From assembly GCA_003222835.1 (NCBI GenBank), contig QHXE01000074.1:1-11211 (forward strand): a stretch of DNA of 11,211 nt. The letters run 5' to 3'. Below, one piece after another: positions 1 to 6,487 of this stretch. The notes under the pieces are model-generated. The model made no database searches. It saw nothing but the letters and a program-made list of their open reading frames with translations, and was not told where the DNA came from. The translations under genes were made by a program, and so were the position numbers. Position 1 is the stretch's first letter. Each line of letters begins with the position of its first letter. This DNA comes from Acidobacteriota bacterium (lineage in GTDB: Bacteria > Acidobacteriota > Blastocatellia > Pyrinomonadales > Pyrinomonadaceae).

Positions 1-998
1 CCATCATCGCAGCGCTCGCATTCGTCTTTGTGAGTGTACTCACGAAGCTGGGCCGTGACTGGTGGAGCGACGAGAACTATTCGCACGGTCTGCTGATTCC
101 CTTTGTCATCGGTTACATCTTGTGGCAAGAGCGGAAACAATTTCAGCAGGCGCAAAAACGTCCGGCGATATGGTTCGGTGCGTTCGGAGTGGGATTTGCG
201 CTGCTGGCGCTGTTCGCGGGAACGGTGGGCGCGGAACTCTTCGTGCAGCGGATCGCACTGGTCTTAATGTTGGCCAGTGTCGCGATCTATTTCTGGGGAT
301 TTAATCTGCTGCGCCTGATCGCCGTGCCTCTATCGCTGCTTCTGCTCTCGATTCCGATTCCGCAGATCATCTTCAATCGAATCGCGTTCCCTTTGCAGCT
401 ATTCGCGTCACAATGTGCAGTGACAGCGATGTCCTTCTTTGAAATTCCAGTCTTGCGTCAGGGCAACGTCATCGAGTTGATGCCGCTCGGCGCGCGCGAA
501 CCCAAGCGGCTGGCAGTGGTCGAGGCATGCAGCGGCATCCGTTCGTTGATGACGCTGGTGACACTGGCGGTTGTTTACGCGTACTTCACGAGGTCGAAAC
601 CAAGTCCGACAGACTTCAATTTGCGGCCGCCTTCGAACGGTAAGCCGGCGAAGAAGAGCGACACACTAAAGTTTATCGGACAGTTTTCTTTCTGGCGTTC
701 AATGATTCTCGTGGTAGCCGCGGTACCAATCGCGATCCTGACGAATGCTTTGCGAGTCAGCGGCACCGGCGTGCTGGCCCACTACTACGGCACCCGCGTC
801 GCTGATGGCTTCTTTCATTCATTCTCTGGTTGGGTGATTTACATCGTCGCGGCGTTGATGCTCTTTGCGACGGGTTGGGCGATGGATAGCGTCGCGCGAT
901 TCATGAAGAGAGATAGGCTGGTGCGTTTAGAAGCGGGCTACCGCCCGCTTTCGTCGGGCAAAAGCCCGAGTTTAAATGAGACGGGTGTCGGGGAGTAG
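1..998 (+). CDS. xrtA: Exosortase (XrtA/EpsH family), 5'-truncated by the window edge
   Basis: Integral-membrane cysteine transpeptidase-like enzyme thought to cleave PEP-CTERM sorting signals at the inner membrane. A GTG at 30 could start it, but the frame is open back to base 3 and encodes a hydrophobic stretch (IIAALAFVF), so the true start is probably upstream. Numbering from the GTG, the proposed catalytic triad is visible: Cys167 in ACSGIRSL, Arg242 in NALRVSG and His263 in FFHSFSGW. The N-terminal NYSHGLLIPF motif, followed by several hydrophobic helices, also fits the family. Two oddities: residues about 192-217 are an extra polar loop encoded by a palindromic repeat (604-681), and the last 24 or so residues are read from another repeat (925-1012). 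Neighbouring EPS genes of the PEP-CTERM type favour the XrtA subtype, but the subtype is inferred from context. Confidence 0.9.
   Translation, partial: IIAALAFVFVSVLTKLGRDWWSDENYSHGLLIPFVIGYILWQERKQFQQAQKRPAIWFGAFGVGFALLALFAGTVGAELFVQRIALVLMLASVAIYFWGFNLLRLIAVPLSLLLLSIPIPQIIFNRIAFPLQLFASQCAVTAMSFFEIPVLRQGNVIELMPLGAREPKRLAVVEACSGIRSLMTLVTLAVVYAYFTRSKPSPTDFNLRPPSNGKPAKKSDTLKFIGQFSFWRSMILVVAAVPIAILTNALRVSGTGVLAHYYGTRVADGFFHSFSGWVIYIVAALMLFATGWAMDSVARFMKRDRLVRLEAGYRPLSSGKSPSLNETGVGE
604..681. repeat. Family B twin-hairpin repeat inside the exosortase gene
   Basis: The left arm 604-626 matches the left arm of the intergenic copy beginning at 10239 at 19 of 23 positions by eye. The right arm 659-681 matches the right arm of the copy ending at 4361 at 20 of 23. 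The element is 78 bp (26 codons, no stop), almost the same length as the intergenic copies at 4280-4361 and 10236-10319, and only the arms are conserved. It encodes the polar loop starting SPTDFNL and ending TLKFIG, between two membrane segments of the exosortase. I infer an old in-frame insertion that the enzyme tolerated. Confidence 0.75.
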
Positions 999-1012
999 CC
1001 CGACTCTAAACC
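925..1012. repeat. Family C twin-hairpin repeat at the exosortase/epsI junction
   Basis: Arms 925-949 and 988-1012 are inverted copies matching at 19 of 25 positions; both contain GTTTAGA and CGGGCTAC. Within the element are further hairpins: 931-938 with 943-950 (8 bp, 4-nt loop), 954-959 with 965-970, and 988-993 with 1000-1005. The exosortase stop codon (996-998) lies inside the right arm, so the repeat encodes the end of the protein. No Shine-Dalgarno is visible between it and the ATG at 1021. The arm architecture is the same as families A and B, but the sequence differs. Confidence 0.7.
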
Positions 1013-1020
1013 CAAACGTG

Positions 1021-1615
1021 ATGGTTATTCGAAGAGACACAATTCGTTTTTGGCTCCTGCTGATTGCTCTGTTGCTCGGCGGGGTCGTCGTCAACCTCTG
1101 GGAGCGCTCTGGCGAAGCTAAGGTTTCGCGCCGGCTTCGACGCTCAGACCGAAAAAGTTCTGCGGGCAGATGACTATCTGTCACGCAACTTTGAATCAGG
1201 CGGCCGCATAGCCTCGTTCTACGCTGGTTACTACGCGACGCAGCGAACCGGCTCTACTTATCACAGTCCCTTGAATTGTCTGCCGGGCTCCGGTTGGGTT
1301 ATGAGTGATGGAGGGCAAATCACGATCACACCCAGCAAAGGTAGTTCACCGTTTGAGGCCAATCGCTATGTGGTGCAGAACGGCAACAATCGCGCACTCA
1401 TGGTCTATTGGTATCAGGGGCGCGGCCGGGCGGAAGCCAGTGAGTACTGGGCCAAGATTCATACCGTGGTGGACAGCGTGCGCCGGCGGCGTTCCGATGG
1501 CGCGATGGTTCGGGTGATGGTTCCCCTGGGAGACTCGCAGAAAGAAGCCGAGAAAATCGCGGTCGAATTGGCGTCGCAAGCTGCCGCGGAGCTACCTGCC
1601 TACATTCCGAACTGA
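1021..1615 (+). pseudogene. epsI: EpsI-family exosortase partner, disrupted by a frameshift or internal deletion
   Basis: EpsI domain proteins accompany exosortases and have an N-terminal membrane anchor followed by a periplasmic domain. Here the anchor (MVIRRDTIRFW plus a hydrophobic helix and WERSGEA) reads from ATG 1021 and hits TGA at 1171-1173. The rest of the domain continues in the next frame to 1615, with the family motifs VLRADDYLSR, ASFYAGYYATQRTG, YHSPLNCLPGSGW and VYWYQGRGR. Between the anchor and ADDYL only about 20 codons remain; family members usually have roughly 15-20 more, including a conserved W-containing segment. A deletion of 3n+2 bases near 1120-1140 explains both the shortening and the frame change. 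A TTG at 1064 could start the downstream part without a complete anchor. No ribosome binding site is evident at 1021. An assembly error cannot be excluded. Confidence 0.75.
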
Positions 1616-1625
1616 ACCCGAACTG

Positions 1626-1686
1626 CCCACCCGCTAATGCAGGTGACAAACCAACCCCACCCGCTAGCGTCAGACGGTACTGACAA
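1626..1686. repeat. Two degenerate family A arms in the same orientation
   Basis: Bases 1626-1645 and 1656-1686 both begin CCCACCCGCTA and resemble the right arm of the intact element at 7622-7650. The second also keeps GGTACTGACA. Unlike the other elements, the two copies run in the same direction, so they do not form the long stem. They lie just after the epsI stop codon, in the gap 1616-1879. I read them as decayed or rearranged remains. Confidence 0.6.
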
Positions 1687-1730
1687 CTTTTTCCTGGGAA
1701 AGTCTTTGGATTATCGCTTTCTTGACTGTG

Positions 1731-1760
1731 ACTCGCGGGTGCGCGCGAGTGACGATTTTT
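1731..1760 (+). terminator. Possible hairpin terminator upstream of prsT
   Basis: ACTCGCG (1731-1737) pairs with CGCGAGT (1744-1750) across a 6-nt loop, and five T residues follow at 1756-1760. The T run begins 5 bases after the stem, which is farther than ideal for an intrinsic terminator. If real, it would separate the exosortase/epsI part from prsT onward. Evidence is weak. Confidence 0.25.
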
Positions 1761-1841
1761 GACACCTATCAACTTCGCTCTTCAGCGGCCTCCGCGCGAC
1801 ATTGCCCGTGGCCGAAGATTACCGCCGGAGCGACAAAAGCC

Positions 1842-1863
1842 GAGTCCCGACCAGTCGGGACTC
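1842..1863. repeat. Perfect palindrome before the prsT start
   Basis: GAGTCCCGAC (1842-1851) and its exact reverse complement (1854-1863) are separated by CA. It lies 3 bases upstream of the likely ribosome binding site GGAGA (1866-1870) of the ATG at 1880. It could be another REP-like remnant, an operator, or an mRNA hairpin affecting translation. The sequence does not distinguish these. Confidence 0.6.
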
Positions 1864-1879
1864 ACGGAGACCCGTAGTA

Positions 1880-4273
1880 ATGAAAAATCGAGAGTGCCGA
1901 AAGTTCTACGTTCTTCCTCTGTTCACCGTCATTGCCGCTGCCCTTCTTTTGGGCGCGTGCACCACGCCGGAAAAAGCCAAAGCCCAACATGTCACTCGTG
2001 GCCAAGCCCTCCTGAAAGACAAGAAGTTTCAGGAAGCAAGTTTAGAGTTTCGCGGCGCCCTGCAAATCGACGATAAGCTCGCCGACGCGCATTGGGGATT
2101 GGCGAACGCTTACGAAGGCCTTCAGCGATATCAGGAGGCATTCGATGAGATGAAGCAGGTCGTCGATCTCGATCCGAACAACCTGGAAGTTCGCGTGCGC
2201 CTCGGAAATTACTTCCTGATGGGCAGCCAGCAATCGCCGGCGGCTGTCAGCGAGGCCGAGCGACTTGCGAAAGAAGTACTGCAAAAAGATCCTAATCACA
2301 TCGAAGGCCACATCCTGATGGGCAGCGTCCTGTTTGCGCAGGGTCATAAGCCGGAAGCCTTCACTGAACTGAATCGTGCAGTTGAAATCGATCCCAAGCG
2401 CGTCGAATCCTATTTAAGTCTGGCGCGGTTCTATGCGCAGACAAAAGAGTTCGCCACCGCTGAAGCCACGTATCATCGCGCGATTTCAGTCGGCGGCGCA
2501 TCAGCTCTCGCTTACTACGAATACGGAAAGTTTCTGGTACAGACGGGGCGCTCAGATGCGGCGGAAGCCGAATTTCAAAAAGCGGTCCAGGTCGACAGCA
2601 ACAACCGCGAAGCCCGATTTATTCTGGCGAGCTATTATCTCGTCAATAAACGATTCGAAAAAGCCGAAGAGGCGTACAAAGCGCTCGCCGAAATGGACAA
2701 GGACAAGCCCGAAGGCCGATCGGTCCTCGCGGATTTCTATACCGCAGTCGGCAAGCTCGACGAAGCGCTGGCAATCTACAAAGAGGTCGTGGCCAAATCT
2801 CCGGACTACACTCAAGGTCATTATCGCCTCGCCGAGATCATGCTGATGCACGGCGATATCGCCAGCGCGAAGAACGAAGCGGCCGCGATTCTGAAGAACG
2901 ATGCGACGGATCGCCAGGCGATCATCCTGCGCGCGCGCGCCGAAATGCAAAGTGGCGACGGCAGCGATGTGAAAGTTGCCATTGAAGACTTGCGCGAAGT
3001 GCTGAAGCAGGAACCGAATTCTCGCGCCGGCCTGTTCTTCATGGCTGAAGCGAATTTCCGCTTGGGCCAAATCGATCAAGCCCGAGTGTTTGCCGGCGAT
3101 CTCGAACGCAACTATCCCGATTATTTGCCCGGAAGACTGATGCAGGTGCAGATCAATTTAGCCAGCGGCGATGCGAAGTCAGCTATGCAACTGGCGAATC
3201 AGTTGATGGATCGTTTGGCGAAAGCCTCGCCTGATAAGGACACATCGCCGCAGATGCTCGCTGACCTGCAGGCAAACACGCTGGTAGCGCACGGCTCGGC
3301 AGCACTGCAACTACGCGACACCAAAACGGCGCGCCAGGATTTCATGATGGCCCACGACGCGGCGCCGAAGAGTGCCGACGTTTATGTCAATCTTGCTTCG
3401 GTTGCACTGGCAGAGAACAAGGTCGATGAAGCGATCGGTTTCTACCACAGCGCATTGGCAATCGATGCCTCTAACTTTAATTCGCTTCGCGGTCTCATCA
3501 ATCTTTACGCAGCGCAAAACCGGATCGACCAGGCGCATTCGCGAATCGATCAGGCGATCAACTCGCAACCGAATAACGCTGCTCTTCATTTTCTGAAGGG
3601 CGAAGTCTACGGCTTTGAGCGAAATGCCCAGGGCGCCGAATCGGAGTTCCGCCGGGCGTTGGAAATCGACGCGAACTACCTCGCTGCCTACTCGGCATTG
3701 GGTGCGTTGTTTGTGAATACGAATCAACAGGAACGTGCCATTGCAGAGTACACGAAGATTGTCGAGCATCGCCCCGACAACGCCGCCGCCTACACTTTGA
3801 TTGGCATGCTCGAGATGAACCGACAAAACATCGACGCGGCAATAGATAACTATCGCAAAGCGTTGGCGCATGACGAGAATGCGATCTTTGCCGCGAATAA
3901 TCTCGCCTGGCTGTACGCCGTTCATCCCGGCAAAGGCAACCTGGACGAAGCAGTGAGACTGGCGCAGAGCGCCGTGCAAGCAAGTCCCGGAGTGCCGAGC
4001 TTCGTCGATACGCTGGGCTGGGTCTACTACAAGAAAGGTTTGTATGGCGCCGCGGCTGAACAACTGAAGAAGGCGGTGATGGTTGATGAAGATGCGTCAC
4101 GCCGAAGTAATGGCACGCCATCGCCTACCTATCATTTCCATTTGGGCGTCGCCTTGGCCGCCGCTGGTGATAAGCCGGGAGCGCGCCGCGAAATCCAGAG
4201 TGCCTTGCGCTTGAGCGAGAAAGCGAATTTCCCGGAAGCCGACGAGGCGCGAAAAACCCTGGCCACGTTGTAA
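1880..4273 (+). CDS. prsT: PrsT-like TPR-repeat lipoprotein of the XrtA/PEP-CTERM system
   Basis: Encodes 797 residues. The ATG at 1880 is chosen over an upstream in-frame TTG (1802) because it has GGAGA nine bases upstream and begins directly with a lipoprotein signal: a basic N-terminus, a hydrophobic stretch and the lipobox LLGAC with Cys27. Thr at +2 does not give an inner-membrane retention signal, so outer-membrane anchoring on the periplasmic side is likely. The remainder is a long array of about 34-residue TPR units, with typical phrases such as GLANAYEGLQRYQEAF and GALFVNTNQQERAIAEY. The C-terminal block with ANNLAWLYA, VDTLGWVYYKKG and HLGVALAAAGDKPGARRE is characteristic of PrsT proteins. 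Family members are often somewhat longer, near 900 residues. The role is presumed to be scaffolding of the exopolysaccharide/PEP-CTERM envelope machinery; no enzymatic motif is seen. A more general TPR lipoprotein is the alternative. Confidence 0.85.
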   Translation: MKNRECRKFYVLPLFTVIAAALLLGACTTPEKAKAQHVTRGQALLKDKKFQEASLEFRGALQIDDKLADAHWGLANAYEGLQRYQEAFDEMKQVVDLDPNNLEVRVRLGNYFLMGSQQSPAAVSEAERLAKEVLQKDPNHIEGHILMGSVLFAQGHKPEAFTELNRAVEIDPKRVESYLSLARFYAQTKEFATAEATYHRAISVGGASALAYYEYGKFLVQTGRSDAAEAEFQKAVQVDSNNREARFILASYYLVNKRFEKAEEAYKALAEMDKDKPEGRSVLADFYTAVGKLDEALAIYKEVVAKSPDYTQGHYRLAEIMLMHGDIASAKNEAAAILKNDATDRQAIILRARAEMQSGDGSDVKVAIEDLREVLKQEPNSRAGLFFMAEANFRLGQIDQARVFAGDLERNYPDYLPGRLMQVQINLASGDAKSAMQLANQLMDRLAKASPDKDTSPQMLADLQANTLVAHGSAALQLRDTKTARQDFMMAHDAAPKSADVYVNLASVALAENKVDEAIGFYHSALAIDASNFNSLRGLINLYAAQNRIDQAHSRIDQAINSQPNNAALHFLKGEVYGFERNAQGAESEFRRALEIDANYLAAYSALGALFVNTNQQERAIAEYTKIVEHRPDNAAAYTLIGMLEMNRQNIDAAIDNYRKALAHDENAIFAANNLAWLYAVHPGKGNLDEAVRLAQSAVQASPGVPSFVDTLGWVYYKKGLYGAAAEQLKKAVMVDEDASRRSNGTPSPTYHFHLGVALAAAGDKPGARREIQSALRLSEKANFPEADEARKTLATL

Positions 4274-4279
4274 CCAAAT

Positions 4280-4361
4280 GTCCGACAACTTCAGTTTGTC
4301 GATGTTCAAATTAGGTCGAGTCGTTGTTTTCAAAGATGCGACAAACTGAAGTTTGTCGGAC
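4280..4361. repeat. Family B twin-hairpin repeat between prsT and the Wzz gene
   Basis: Arms 4280-4301 and 4338-4361 are inverted copies around GTCCGACAAACTTCAGTTTG, with one base missing in the left arm. Each arm is self-complementary (CCGACAAAC, TTCA loop, GTTTGTCGG in the complete form), so the element can fold as two small hairpins or one long stem. It fills most of the 102-base gap. The AGGAG ribosome binding site (4364-4368) of the next gene follows only 3 bases later. Confidence 0.85.
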
Positions 4362-4375
4362 TTAGGAGCACCCGA

Positions 4376-5992
4376 ATGAGTGTTGAATTCAGACCGCGTA
4401 AGATAAGTGAATACCTGAGGTCAGCGCGCCGGCGCAAGTGGTTAATTCTTTTGCCTACAATCGCGATTGGGCTGGCTATCGCCTACGTAGTGTTTCGTCT
4501 GCCTGACGTTTACGAGTCGTCCACTTTGATCGTCGTGAAGCCTTCGACGCTGCCGAATTCGGTCGTGCCGACGATCACCGAAGAGACGCTGACGCGAGAG
4601 CTGACCAGCATTTCTCAGGTGGTTACCAGCCGTAGCTCTTTGCAGCCGCTGATGGAAAAGTATGACCTCTTCAAAGAAGAGCGCTTGCGCGGCGAGCCGA
4701 CGGAGTTGCTAATCGATCAGATGCGCAAGCAGATCAAGGTCGAAGTCAATACCAGCCGTAACGATATTACTAACGGATTCAACATTACTTATCGCGGCCG
4801 CGATCCGAAATCGACCCAGGCCGTCGCCGCCGAACTTGCCAGCAAATACATTGACGAGCAAACCAAAGGAACCATCAATGCCGGCACGTCCGCCAAACAG
4901 TTCATCGAAGAACAGGTGCGGCAAGCCAAGGAAGAACTCGACACCATCGACAATCAACGCCTTAGCTACTTGCAGCAGAATATGAACAATCTGCCGTCGC
5001 AATCACAGGCACTCGTCGGGCGTTTGACTGCCCTGCACGAAGCGCAGAAAGCCTTGATTGCTGAGTTGGGCCGTCTACGCGATCTCGGCGCCGCCTATCG
5101 CAGCCAGCTTGCCGACATTACCAAGAGTTACGATCAGGAAATTGCGATGGCCGCTGAGAATACAACCGATCCTAAGACGACTATGGCTTGGGCTGAGTTA
5201 ACGAGACGTCGATCGGAACTCGAGTCAGAGTTGCAGAACTTGCTGACACAATACAAAGAGAAACATCCGGACGTGGTTGCGAAGAAATCGCAGCTTGAGT
5301 CGGTGAAACGCGATCAGGATCAGATGATCGCCGACTGGAAGAATCGCATCGAAGAGCGAAAACAAAAGCTGACGCAGTTAAGCGATCCGCGCCTTCTCAC
5401 TCTGAAAACACAGATCGCGATGGTCGATGGCGACACTGATCGGCAGCAGAAGGTGCTCAGCGAAACCAATAAACAGATTGCCGAACTCGACAGCCGCATC
5501 AACGCGATTCCGAATGCCGAAGTCGGTCTCGAAGCGATCGACCGCGACTATCAGACGAAGAAATCGAACTATGACACGTTGTTGGCCCAGCAGCAGAAGA
5601 TCGTCGTTGGCGCCGACGCCGCGAAAGACCAGCAGGGCGGCGGAATTCAGGTAGTTGACCCGGCGAACCTGCCTGAGCGTCCGGTCGCGCCCAAGCGCTT
5701 CATGCTGTCGGTCGCCGGATTTGGAATGGGCCTCGCCTTGGGCCTGCTGCTCGCCGTATTCCTTGAGCTGCGACGGCTGTTCACAATTCAGACCACCGAT
5801 GATGCAAAGCACTACACAGGCCTTCCGGTGCTGGCTTCGATTCCCGAGCTAATGACGCCCGCTGAGGCGCGGGCGATTCCGCGGCGCCACGGTTTCGCGC
5901 TGGCCGCTGGAATTGTGGCGGTCTTGGTAACCATTCCCTTACTCGCGTTCGTGTTGCGATTGACACACGTGTTCGAGAAGTTTCTGACGTAA
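4376..5992 (+). CDS. Wzz-type polysaccharide chain-length determinant (XrtA/PEP-CTERM type)
   Basis: A 538-residue inner-membrane polysaccharide co-polymerase that sets exopolysaccharide chain length with the tyrosine kinase encoded downstream. Residues 1-20 form a short basic cytoplasmic segment; TM1 is about 22-40, followed by a Wzz domain. A long periplasmic coiled coil spans about 165-400, rich in Glu, Gln, Lys and Leu (for example LESELQNLLTQYKEKHPDV). A GNVR-like stretch (DRDYQTKKSNYDTLLAQQ) precedes the proline-rich DPANLPERPVAPKR at about 428-441, just before TM2 (about 443-465). A third helix at about 505-530 ends the protein; I recall such a helix in the PEP-CTERM-locus subgroup. 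There is no kinase domain, consistent with the separate kinase gene. The start at 4376 has AGGAG seven bases upstream. Confidence 0.9.
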   Translation: MSVEFRPRKISEYLRSARRRKWLILLPTIAIGLAIAYVVFRLPDVYESSTLIVVKPSTLPNSVVPTITEETLTRELTSISQVVTSRSSLQPLMEKYDLFKEERLRGEPTELLIDQMRKQIKVEVNTSRNDITNGFNITYRGRDPKSTQAVAAELASKYIDEQTKGTINAGTSAKQFIEEQVRQAKEELDTIDNQRLSYLQQNMNNLPSQSQALVGRLTALHEAQKALIAELGRLRDLGAAYRSQLADITKSYDQEIAMAAENTTDPKTTMAWAELTRRRSELESELQNLLTQYKEKHPDVVAKKSQLESVKRDQDQMIADWKNRIEERKQKLTQLSDPRLLTLKTQIAMVDGDTDRQQKVLSETNKQIAELDSRINAIPNAEVGLEAIDRDYQTKKSNYDTLLAQQQKIVVGADAAKDQQGGGIQVVDPANLPERPVAPKRFMLSVAGFGMGLALGLLLAVFLELRRLFTIQTTDDAKHYTGLPVLASIPELMTPAEARAIPRRHGFALAAGIVAVLVTIPLLAFVLRLTHVFEKFLT

Positions 5993-5998
5993 AAGACG

Positions 5999-6475
5999 GT
6001 CTTAGGGCTTGGGTCTTTGGTCTTTGTTTTGGAAAAGGAAAACCGATGGCGAGAGCAAACTTTGAGAATCTCCGAATCTATCAGCTTAGTGAAAAGCTGG
6101 CAGATCAGATTTGGGATTTAGTATCGCTCTGGGATGCTTTTCCCAGGGACACTGTAGGCAAACAACTCGTGCGTGCTGCAGACAGCATCGGAGCCAACAT
6201 AGCAGAGGGAAGCGGTCGAGGTAGTTCGCAAGACTATCGTCGATTTCTGAGAATTTCGCGAGGCTCGCTCTACGAAACTCTTCACTGGTTGCGGAGGGCG
6301 TACATGCGCAAACTGCTGTCAGCGAAGCAAACTAAGGAGATTAGGCTGGTCATCGCCGAACTTTCTCCCACACTGAATGCATATCTGCGCTCCGTATCGA
6401 AATCAGCATCTCTCAAGACGACCGAAAGGAACGTCTAAAAAAGAATCAAAAACCTAAGACTAAAGGCCAAAGACC
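5999..6475. mobile_element. Putative IVS-like cassette: four-helix-bundle gene flanked by inverted repeats
   Basis: GGTCTTTGGTCTTT (6012-6025) and AAAGGCCAAAGACC (6462-6475) are complementary over 14 positions, with a single mismatch that is a G-U wobble in RNA. A second pair, GTCTTAGG (5999-6006) and CCTAAGAC (6453-6460), is perfectly complementary, but its nesting order is incompatible with the first stem. Between them lies only the four-helix-bundle gene. In 23S rRNA, intervening sequences encoding this protein family are bounded by complementary ends. Here the same arrangement interrupts an EPS gene series. No transposase is present, and mobility is inferred. Confidence 0.4.
6046..6438 (+). 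CDS. Four-helix-bundle protein, 23S rRNA intervening-sequence (S23/IVP) family
   Basis: A 130-residue protein of usual family length. Recognisable features are the N-terminal FENLRIYQLSEKLADQIWDL, the conserved QLVRAADSIGANIAEGSGRG segment at about 40-60, and RRFLRISRGSLYETLHWL at about 66-83. The rest is helical, and a short basic/polar tail follows. The biochemical role of the family is not established; members occur in rRNA intervening sequences, as free genes, and (as Avd) with diversity-generating retroelements. No reverse transcriptase or variable repeat is seen here, so the Avd role is unsupported. The ribosome binding site AAGGAA (6035-6040) precedes the ATG. Hand-counted G+C for 6061-6420 is about 50%, lower than the neighbouring ATPase gene (about 60% in a sampled row), which fits acquisition. 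It separates the Wzz and ATPase genes, which would otherwise be adjacent. Confidence 0.9.
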   Translation: MARANFENLRIYQLSEKLADQIWDLVSLWDAFPRDTVGKQLVRAADSIGANIAEGSGRGSSQDYRRFLRISRGSLYETLHWLRRAYMRKLLSAKQTKEIRLVIAELSPTLNAYLRSVSKSASLKTTERNV

Positions 6476-6487
6476 TTCGGAGGAGAC

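Noticed and set aside
1759..1787. TTGACA at 1759-1764 as a -35 promoter element.
   Set aside because: The sequence 17 bases downstream (TCAGCG) is not a plausible -10 box. I also saw no sigma-54 type GG/GC pair in this gap.
1802..1879. In-frame upstream TTG start that would extend the TPR lipoprotein by 26 residues.
   Set aside because: The extension would bury the lipoprotein signal peptide and crosses a palindrome. The ATG at 1880 has a better ribosome binding site and the signal begins there.
3311..4063. Reverse-strand open frame opposite the TPR gene (250 codons).
   Set aside because: The + strand reads as a regular TPR array throughout. The reverse translation has no family features, so it is a shadow frame.
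6046..6438. Four-helix-bundle protein as Avd of a diversity-generating retroelement.
   Set aside because: No reverse transcriptase, template repeat or variable repeat is seen in the window.
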